Below are positions 6,643-12,296 of a DNA stretch of 12,296 nt, piece by piece. Made by a program: the position numbers and the translations under genes. The DNA is from Chromatiales bacterium (lineage in GTDB: Bacteria; Pseudomonadota; Gammaproteobacteria; JACCYU01), in contig JAPSGG010000011.1 in assembly GCA_031177845.1 (NCBI GenBank), forward strand, positions 1 through 12,296. Direction: 5' to 3'. The stretch's first letter is position 1; every line of letters starts with the position of its first letter. Under the pieces are notes generated by a model. That model saw only the letters and a list, made by a program, of their open reading frames with translations, was not told where the DNA came from and did not search any database.

Positions 6643-7749
6643 GTGAAGGCAGGCTTGTCGCTGCTTGCATCTGGCGCGCAGAGGCTTATCTTTACGCTGC
6701 TGATCGCGCCGGGTATCGCCATGGCGGATGCGCAGGAATGGTGGCCGTTGGGGCCGCTGCAGACGCGCAATCTTTCGCCGTTCAGTCTGCTGCGGATGGA
6801 CTTCCTGCCGCCGCCAGCCGCTGCGACGCAGCAACCGGGCTGGAATCTGGACGCGCGAATCACGCATGCCAATACCTATATAAAAAGCGAGAACGTGAAG
6901 ACGTATCTCATCGCGCGTGGTGCGCGCAGAGCGCTCTTGGAGCAGGATGTGCAGGCGTTATTAGCTATGGAGGGCGATGTGCTCTACTTCGATGGTTCAG
7001 TTACTAGCCTGGACTTCACCGCAAGCTACGTTCATAGCAGGCACTGGACAGGCTATGTCAACCTGCCGTTGCTGCACTACAGCGGCGGCTTTCTGGATGG
7101 CGCCATCGAAGATTTTCACGATATCTTCGGGTTCGACTCGGCGGAGCGCGATCTCGTCGCGAACGATCATTACCAAGTTCTAATCCGCCATAGCGGCGAC
7201 AGCCTGGTGCTGCTGCAGGCACCCTCCGGCGTGCACATCGGCGATCCCGTGCTCGGTGTGCGTTTCTCCACCCCGTTCGCCCGCCAAGCATTTACGATCA
7301 TCGAGGGCGCGGTCAAGATTCCGGTCGGCGACGTCGATGACTACGTGTCTAGCGGCGGCGTCGATTACGGCATTCAAGTGACTCTACAAAAGCAGCTGGG
7401 TCGGCATGGCTTTTACGTGATTCTGAGCAATCAATGGCTAGGCGAAGCCGATCGGTTTCCGAACGCCTTGAGGAGTACCGTGCCGGAGATGATGGTGGCA
7501 TATGAGTTTGGCTTCACGCGCCATACTGCGGCGATCCTGCAGACATCGTGGAGCAAGACCGCTTTCAAGAGCGGCACCGCGCCACTTTCCGCTGGGGAGT
7601 TCCTCACGAGCTTGGGGCTGCGTCATTGGCGCGACCGCGTCGCGTTTGATTTCTCGATCACGCAGAATTACGGCAACTACGACAACACGCAGGACGTCGC
7701 GGCGGCGCTAGGCGTGACGTGGCTGCTGCCTTCCAATTGGGCCGACTAA
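6643..7749 (+). CDS. DUF3187 family outer-membrane protein
   Basis: A 368-residue protein with an N-terminal signal peptide (hydrophobic 15-26, likely cleavage after AMA at 28 or ADA at 30). The segment GPLQTRNLSPFSLLRMDFLP right after it is the DUF3187 signature (G-P-L-x-x-R-N-x-x-P). The rest has alternating aromatic and polar strands typical of a beta barrel (for instance WTGYVNLPLLHYSGG and AFDFSITQNYGNY) and ends in a strand-like stretch before WAD. It is therefore predicted to sit in the outer membrane; its function is unknown. The GTG start is supported by AAGGG 6 bases upstream. A nearby ATG at 6629 is out of frame. trmJ begins 24 bases after the stop, so the two may be cotranscribed, though no functional link is obvious. 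Confidence 0.75.
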   Translation: MKAGLSLLASGAQRLIFTLLIAPGIAMADAQEWWPLGPLQTRNLSPFSLLRMDFLPPPAAATQQPGWNLDARITHANTYIKSENVKTYLIARGARRALLEQDVQALLAMEGDVLYFDGSVTSLDFTASYVHSRHWTGYVNLPLLHYSGGFLDGAIEDFHDIFGFDSAERDLVANDHYQVLIRHSGDSLVLLQAPSGVHIGDPVLGVRFSTPFARQAFTIIEGAVKIPVGDVDDYVSSGGVDYGIQVTLQKQLGRHGFYVILSNQWLGEADRFPNALRSTVPEMMVAYEFGFTRHTAAILQTSWSKTAFKSGTAPLSAGEFLTSLGLRHWRDRVAFDFSITQNYGNYDNTQDVAAALGVTWLLPSNWAD

Positions 7750-7773
7750 AGCACGAGTCGGTTTCTTAGACGA

Positions 7774-8502
7774 GTGGAGTTTTCGCAGAACATCCGCGTC
7801 GTGCTGGTCGAGACCACGCACCCCGGCAACATCGGTGCCGCCGCGCGAGCGATGAAGACCATGGGTCTCAGGCGCCTATATCTGGTGCAGCCTAAGGCAT
7901 ACCCGCATGCAGACGCTAGCGCTCGCGCCGCCGGCGCCGATGACGTGCTTGCACAAGCGACGGTGTGCGGCTCGTTGCACGAGGCCTTGCGCGGGGCGCT
8001 CCTTGTCATCGGCACGAGCGCACGCCCACGTGCGCTCGAATGGACGCGGCTCGACCCACGCGAGTGCGCGGCCCGGATCATCGCAGAGTCGGCCGCAGGC
8101 GAAGTGGCACTGGTATTCGGTCGCGAGCGCACCGGGCTCACCAATGCCGAGTTGGACCGCTGTCACTTTGTTGCGGCAATCCCGTGCAACCCGGCATATC
8201 GCTCTTTGAATCTGGCCTCCGCCGTGCAGGTCATAGGTTATGAGTTGATGATGGCCGTGCGCGAGCCCGCTGCAGCCGTGAGCGAGCGGATGGCGGAGCC
8301 CTTGGCGTCGGCCGATGAAGTCGAGCTGTTCTACCGGCATCTTGAGCAGACGCTGATCGCTTTGAGGTTCTTGGATCCTGATAATCCCAGGCATCTCATG
8401 CGGCGGCTGCGCCGGCTGTTCAGTCGGGCGCGCATGACTCGCAACGAGGTCAATATCTTGAGAGGCATCCTGACGGCGGCGCAGGCCGATCGCCCTCGCT
8501 GA
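7774..8502 (+). CDS. trmJ: tRNA (Cm32/Um32) methyltransferase TrmJ
   Basis: A 242-residue SPOUT-class enzyme that 2'-O-methylates position 32 of the tRNA anticodon loop with SAM. Motifs: VLVETTHPGNIGAAARAMKT (residues 10-29), VFGRERTGLTN (114-124) and the knotted SAM-binding IPCNPAYRSLNLASAVQ (136-152). Length is close to E. coli TrmJ (246). The start is GTG; an in-frame TAA at 7747-7749 rules out a longer form and no strong ribosome site is seen, suggesting modest translation or coupling to the gene before. The C-terminal part (FYRHLEQTLIALRFLDPDNP... RMTRNEVNILRGIL) is the usual helical dimerisation extension. Confidence 0.95.
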   Translation: MEFSQNIRVVLVETTHPGNIGAAARAMKTMGLRRLYLVQPKAYPHADASARAAGADDVLAQATVCGSLHEALRGALLVIGTSARPRALEWTRLDPRECAARIIAESAAGEVALVFGRERTGLTNAELDRCHFVAAIPCNPAYRSLNLASAVQVIGYELMMAVREPAAAVSERMAEPLASADEVELFYRHLEQTLIALRFLDPDNPRHLMRRLRRLFSRARMTRNEVNILRGILTAAQADRPR

Positions 8503-8552
8503 GCAATTCCCAGGTTACCCAGAAGGCCCTCTGATTCGGCACCCATCCGCTA

Positions 8553-8561
8553 TGGTATAGT
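8553..8561 (+). promoter_or_regulatory. Extended -10 promoter element before cysE
   Basis: TGGTATAGT fits the extended -10 form TGnTATAAT with one mismatch. It would start transcription near 8568, about 35 bases before the preferred cysE ATG at 8604. No good -35 box is seen at the usual distance, which is tolerated for extended -10 promoters. It lies in the 86-base trmJ-cysE gap. Confidence 0.4.
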
Positions 8562-8603
8562 ATTGGGGCCCTGTTACTCTGGTAGCGCATGCTTTCAGGC
8601 CCT

Positions 8604-9371
8604 ATGCTGAAACGGATCAAAGAAGACATTGACTGCGTATACGGGCGCGATCCCGCCGCGCGCAATGCCATCGACGTGCTGTTCGCCTATCCGGGCGTGC
8701 ACGCGCTATGGCTGCACCGGCTAAACCACGCGCTGTGGCGACGCGGTTTCAAATCGCTGGCACGCATCCTCTCTCATATCTCGCGCTGGCTGACCGGCAT
8801 CGAGATCCATCCAGGCGCCCGTATTGGTCGGCGATTCTTCATTGATCACGGCATGGGCGTGGTCATCGGCGAGACCGCCGAGATCGGGGACGATTGCACC
8901 TTGTATCATGGCGTAACCCTAGGCGGGACCAGCTGGGAGCAGGGCAAGCGCCACCCGACGCTGCGTAATAACGTCGTAGTTGGGGCTGGCGCCAAGATTC
9001 TCGGGCCGGTGATCATCGGCGCCGGCGCACGCATCGGGTCGAATGCGGTGGTGCTGAAGGATGTCCCAGAGGGTGCGACGGTGGTGGGGATTCCCGGGCG
9101 CGTGGTATCGGCGGGCCAGGACGAACTCCAGCGCCGGCGCCAGGAGATTGCGCGCAAGATGGGTTTCGACGCCTATGGCACTACGCAGGATATGCCGGAT
9201 CCCGTGGCGACGGCGATCAACAGCATGCTGGATCATATCCATATGCTGGACAAAAAGCTCGAGGAGACGCGCCACGAGGTGAAGAAATTGGGCGGCGCGG
9301 TGGACGACACGCCGCTGCCAGAGATCGAGCAGCACATCGAGCCTGTTGAGCCGAAGCAGACGGCACAACGC
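8604..9371 (+). CDS. cysE: Serine O-acetyltransferase CysE
   Basis: Catalyses acetyl-CoA + L-serine to O-acetylserine, the first step of cysteine synthesis. The protein has the short helical N-terminal domain ([20 protein letters not shown] onward), then the left-handed beta-helix: [17 protein letters not shown] (79-95, catalytic Asp/His), [20 protein letters not shown] (101-120) and repeated hexapeptides to VGIPGRVV. It is 256 residues here, the short-form SAT, rather than the 273-residue E. coli type. An in-frame ATG at 8589 adds five residues (MLSGP); the inner start fits the family N-terminus better and neither has a strong ribosome site. A C-terminal helical and charged tail (residues about 200-256) follows the catalytic domain. 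cysE beside the isc locus is typical; CysE and Fe-S assembly both concern cysteine sulfur. The stop codon follows at 9372-9374. Confidence 0.93.
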
Positions 9372-9520
9372 TAGGGCATGGGCCAAGTCAGACATGGGAA
9401 CAATTCGTGGCCGCAAATGTCCACTCCATCAGCAGCATACGCGTGTTGCTCGAACCCGAATCTTAAGATGAGCTACAGCCCCCACGAGCAGGCTAAGCAG
9501 AAGACAGAGGTATCCAAGGT

Positions 9521-9844
9521 ATGGCGATCACGCTGACGGATGTGGCCGCTAATCGCGTTAAGAATTTCATTGAGCGCAGAGGCAAGGGGATCGGATTGCG
9601 GGTAGGGGTAAGGAAAACTGGCTGTTCCGGCCTTGCCTATGTCGTGGATTATGCCGATGCCATCGAAGAGGGCGACCAGGTGTTTGAGGACAAAGGTGTC
9701 AAGATCGTCATCAATCCCACGAGCCTCACCTATTTGGATGGCGCGGTCGTGGACTTCGCGCGCGAAGGCTTTAATGAGGGCTTCAAGTTCAATAACCCTA
9801 ACGAAAAAGATCGCTGTGGGTGTGGGGAGAGCTTTAGTATCTGA
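9521..9844 (+). CDS. iscA: Iron-sulfur cluster assembly protein IscA
   Basis: A 107-residue A-type Fe-S carrier. Cys35 in TGCSGLAY and Cys99/Cys101 in CGCGESFSI are the three conserved ligands. The segment [20 protein letters not shown] and the N-terminus [20 protein letters not shown] match IscA rather than ErpA or SufA. GAGG 10 bases upstream supports the ATG. In most Gammaproteobacteria this gene sits inside iscR-iscS-iscU-iscA-hscB-hscA-fdx; here it stands alone between cysE and ndk with 146 and 138 bases of non-coding DNA on either side. Its partners must be elsewhere or replaced by a SUF system. Confidence 0.92.
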   Translation: MAITLTDVAANRVKNFIERRGKGIGLRVGVRKTGCSGLAYVVDYADAIEEGDQVFEDKGVKIVINPTSLTYLDGAVVDFAREGFNEGFKFNNPNEKDRCGCGESFSI

Positions 9845-9982
9845 CCGGCTGCTCGTCCTGGGGCGAGGCGTTCTCTAGTCACCGCAAGATGCGTAATTCT
9901 GACGGCGTGCCACAGCCGCCGCGATGTACAATAACGGTCCTGATCGACCTACTGAATATGGCTTGTTTCCAGGAGTCCACAC

Positions 9983-10414
9983 ATGGCTGTTGAACGCACC
10001 CTATCGATCATCAAACCGGATGCCGTTGCCCGCGATGTGATCGGGGAGATTTACAGCCGGTTCGAAGGTGCGGGCTTGCGCATCGTCGCGGCCAAGATGA
10101 TACATCTGAGCCGCAGTGAAGCGGAGGGTTTTTACGCGGTGCATAGGAAACGTCCGTTCTTCACGGACCTGGTCAAATTTATGACGTCTGGGCCCGTGAT
10201 GGTGCAGGTGCTGGAAGGGGAGGACGCCATCGCGAAGAATCGCGAGGTCATGGGCGCCACCAACCCCGAGGAAGCGGCCCCGGATACGATCCGCGCGGAT
10301 TTTGCGAAGACCATCGACGAGAACGCGGTACACGGTTCGGACGGCCCAGAAACCGCCAAGGCCGAGATCGCGTATTTCTTCAAGCCTGATGAGATCTATC
10401 GGCGCACGCGGTGA
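9983..10414 (+). CDS. ndk: Nucleoside diphosphate kinase
   Basis: A 143-residue enzyme that moves the gamma phosphate between nucleoside triphosphates and diphosphates through phospho-His117 (NAVHGSD, residues 114-120). [12 protein letters not shown] (4-15, Lys11), the Kpn-loop region and [14 protein letters not shown] (91-104) are all standard. AGGAG 8 bases before the ATG is a good ribosome site. A TACAAT box at 9927-9932 could be a promoter -10, without a clear -35. The stop overlaps the GTG start of rlmN by 4 nt (GTGA), so the two are probably coupled. Confidence 0.96.
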   Translation: MAVERTLSIIKPDAVARDVIGEIYSRFEGAGLRIVAAKMIHLSRSEAEGFYAVHRKRPFFTDLVKFMTSGPVMVQVLEGEDAIAKNREVMGATNPEEAAPDTIRADFAKTIDENAVHGSDGPETAKAEIAYFFKPDEIYRRTR

Positions 10415-11538
10415 GATCCGCCGAGACTGCAAAGCCCAATCTGCTGGGAATGCCGCGCGGGCGGCTCGAGGATTTCTTCGCTGCCCGCGGTGAGCCGGCG
10501 TTTCGCGCCGTGCAGATCATGAAATGGATTCATCGCCGGGGTGTGATCGACTTCGCGGCGATGACCGACTTGAGTCTCAGACTGCGCGCGAACTTGCGCG
10601 AGACGGCCGAGGTCCTGATCCCCGAATGCGTCGCCGAGCAGGTGTCCTCCGACGGCACCGTCAAGTGGCTGCTGCGACTGGACGATAAGAACGCCATCGA
10701 GACCGTATTCATCCCGGAACCCGGGCGCGGAACGCTATGCGTGTCCTCGCAGGTCGGTTGCGCATTGGATTGCACCTTTTGCTCCACCGCTCGGCAGGGC
10801 TTTAATCGCAACTTGAGGGCGGCCGAGATCATCGCGCAGCTGTGGTTCGCGAGGCAAGTGCTGCGATCTAGATTCGGCAGCCAAACAAACGTCACCAATG
10901 TTGTGCTGATGGGCATGGGAGAGCCCTTGCTGAACTTCGACAACGTCGTCGATGCCATGCGCCTGATGCTCGACGACCATGCTTATGGACTGGGCAAGCG
11001 CAAGGTGACCTTGAGCACCTCCGGTGTGGTGCCCGCGCTGGACCGACTGAAAGACACAATCGACGTCAGTCTGGCCGTGTCGTTGCATGCGCCGGAGGAT
11101 GAGCTGCGCACTCAGCTGGTGCCACTCAACCGCAAATACCCGATCGCTGAGCTGCTCGCGGTGTGCAGGCGCTATATCGCCGGAAAAGAGCGCAAGGTTG
11201 TGGTGACGTTTGAGTACGTCATGCTGGACGCAGTTAATGATTCGGAATTCCACGCACAGCAACTCGCCCAACTGCTGCGCGGAATACCCGCCAAGATCAA
11301 TCTCATTCCCTTTAACCCATTCCCGGGCAGCGAGTATCGGCGCTCCAGCCCGGCCGCAATCGATCGCTTCCGCACCGTCTTGCAGACGCATGGACTCGTG
11401 ACCGTGACGCGCCGCACGCGGGGCGAAGACATCGATGCCGCGTGCGGACAACTTGCCGGTCGCGTGCAAGACCGCAGCCACCGGCAGCAACACTTTGTAC
11501 GGTTGAAGGCTCGCCGGGGTCGAGAAGCGATTGCATGA
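10411..11538 (+). CDS. rlmN: Dual-specificity rRNA/tRNA methyltransferase RlmN
   Basis: A 375-residue radical-SAM enzyme that makes C2-methyladenosine at 23S rRNA A2503 and at tRNA A37. The cluster motif is CALDCTFC, with cysteines at residues 117, 121 and 124. [12 protein letters not shown] (168-179) and LSTSGVVP (201-208) are the SAM-domain signatures. Cys345 in [18 protein letters not shown] is the methyl-carrying cysteine. The GTG start overlaps the ndk stop. The stop overlaps the pilW start (ATGA). Length matches the family (about 360-385). Confidence 0.96.
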   Translation: MRSAETAKPNLLGMPRGRLEDFFAARGEPAFRAVQIMKWIHRRGVIDFAAMTDLSLRLRANLRETAEVLIPECVAEQVSSDGTVKWLLRLDDKNAIETVFIPEPGRGTLCVSSQVGCALDCTFCSTARQGFNRNLRAAEIIAQLWFARQVLRSRFGSQTNVTNVVLMGMGEPLLNFDNVVDAMRLMLDDHAYGLGKRKVTLSTSGVVPALDRLKDTIDVSLAVSLHAPEDELRTQLVPLNRKYPIAELLAVCRRYIAGKERKVVVTFEYVMLDAVNDSEFHAQQLAQLLRGIPAKINLIPFNPFPGSEYRRSSPAAIDRFRTVLQTHGLVTVTRRTRGEDIDAACGQLAGRVQDRSHRQQHFVRLKARRGREAIA

Positions 11539-12296
11539 GGGGCAAACCAAGTCTATACGCGTTGCTGATCGCCGCCGTACTCGTGACAGCCTGCGCCTCG
11601 TCGGCGCAACGTGAGGACGTACGGAGCGACGAGAAGGCTGCCCGGATCAACGTGCAATTAGGGGCCCGGTACCTGGATCAAGGGAATTTGGAGCTCGCCA
11701 GTATCAAGCTGGAGCGCGCCTTGAAACAGGATCCGAGGCTTGCCACCGCGCACTGGACCTATGCGCTGCTCCAGATACGACTCGGCAGGCCGAAAATGGC
11801 TGAAAGACATTTTCGCAAGGCCATCGAGCTTGATCCTGAGGACTCTCTGGCGCATAACGCCTACGGGGCGTTTCTGTGCGACGCGGGCCGGCTGTCTGAG
11901 GCGCAGGGTCAGTTCGAACAGGCGCTTGCAAATCCGCTGTACGATCGGCCGGAGACGGCCCTCACTAATGCCGGGGTGTGCGCGCTCAAGGAGTCAAACG
12001 CTAAAAAGGCGGAGGACTACTTCCGTCAGGCGCTGGACAAAAATCCGAGGTTCGCGCCCGCCCTCTACGAGATGGCCAGGCTCACGTACGAGCAGCACAA
12101 CTACGCGCAGACGCGGGACTACCTCGGGCGCTATGAGAAGGCGGCCGGACACAATGCCCACACCCTCTGGTTAGCCGTGCAGACAGAAACCGAACTCGGA
12201 AACCGCAGCGCCGCCGGCAGCTATGCTCTGCAGTTGAAGCACAAGTATCCCGATTCTCGCGAGGCAGCCCAACTATCGGAGATGGAGCCATCTCCG
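11535..12296 (+). CDS. pilW: Type IV pilus biogenesis/stability lipoprotein PilW (partial)
   Basis: The open frame runs off the right edge with 254 codons inside the window, about the full family length, so only a few residues should be missing. It has a lipoprotein signal (hydrophobic 7-19, lipobox VTAC with Cys20), then tandem TPR units from about residue 37 to the end, such as [40 protein letters not shown] and [20 protein letters not shown]. This is the PilW/PilF pattern: an outer-membrane lipoprotein that supports PilQ secretin assembly. It overlaps the rlmN stop by 4 nt. rlmN-pilW is a standard neighbourhood, usually followed by rodZ and ispG. It can be called pilF by E. coli/P. aeruginosa naming. 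Confidence 0.9.
   Translation, partial: MRGKPSLYALLIAAVLVTACASSAQREDVRSDEKAARINVQLGARYLDQGNLELASIKLERALKQDPRLATAHWTYALLQIRLGRPKMAERHFRKAIELDPEDSLAHNAYGAFLCDAGRLSEAQGQFEQALANPLYDRPETALTNAGVCALKESNAKKAEDYFRQALDKNPRFAPALYEMARLTYEQHNYAQTRDYLGRYEKAAGHNAHTLWLAVQTETELGNRSAAGSYALQLKHKYPDSREAAQLSEMEPSP

Noticed and set aside
9468..9536. Short frame starting MSYS, like the beginning of IscU (possible iscU remnant)
   Set aside because: Only the first four residues agree; the rest does not resemble IscU and runs into the iscA start.
10735..11550. 271-codon minus-strand frame opposite rlmN
   Set aside because: Shadow of rlmN, which has all radical-SAM motifs on the plus strand.
1..12296. tRNA or rRNA genes
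   Set aside because: No stretch with a tRNA T-loop/acceptor pattern or rRNA-like sequence was recognised.

Overview
The window looks like gammaproteobacterial chromosome. Its right-hand two thirds carry a recognisable housekeeping neighbourhood: suhB, then trmJ, cysE, iscA, ndk, rlmN and pilW. This is the usual gammaproteobacterial order around the isc locus, but with most of the isc operon missing. The genus cannot be fixed from the sequence. High GC, frequent GTG starts and the neighbourhood suggest an environmental lineage outside the Enterobacteria.

The left third (about 1-4130) is a graveyard of mobile-element genes, nearly all on the minus strand. Read from right to left it holds: a broken AlpA-like helix-turn-helix gene (3979-3643); a broken DUF3631 helicase/primase-type ATPase gene with a Walker A motif (3627-1865, at least five inactivating lesions); a small TubC-N-like/zinc-ribbon ORF (1853-1488); a small ion-channel ORF (1483-1058); a PC4-like ORF that has lost its core in frame (950-816); further degraded fragments (about 604-150); and, at the left edge on the plus strand, the N-terminal stub of an integron-type tyrosine recombinase (1-138). 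The set resembles the replication/accessory module of an integrative element or plasmid that was captured and is eroding. Single-base indels and nonsense changes dominate. The zinc-ribbon and channel ORFs are the only members still open.

Between the relic and the core lie two diverged copies of a PAPS-type sulfotransferase on the minus strand. The inner copy (4563-4126) is a truncated pseudogene. The outer copy (5605-4844) is intact, with a strong ribosome binding site.

The core block starts with suhB on the minus strand (6501-5686). Divergent from it is a DUF3187 outer-membrane protein gene (6643-7749), followed by trmJ, cysE, iscA, ndk, rlmN and pilW, all on plus. ndk-rlmN and rlmN-pilW overlap by 4 nt (GTGA and ATGA), so these three are probably translated as one unit. 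pilW runs off the right edge and is nearly complete. Functionally the core covers tRNA and rRNA modification (TrmJ, RlmN), cysteine supply and Fe-S assembly (CysE, IscA), nucleotide balance (Ndk) and type IV pilus assembly (PilW).

No convincing new defence or biosynthetic system was found. The points most worth following are the decayed replication module with two surviving small ORFs, the lone iscA where an isc operon is expected, and the duplicated sulfotransferase beside the relic.
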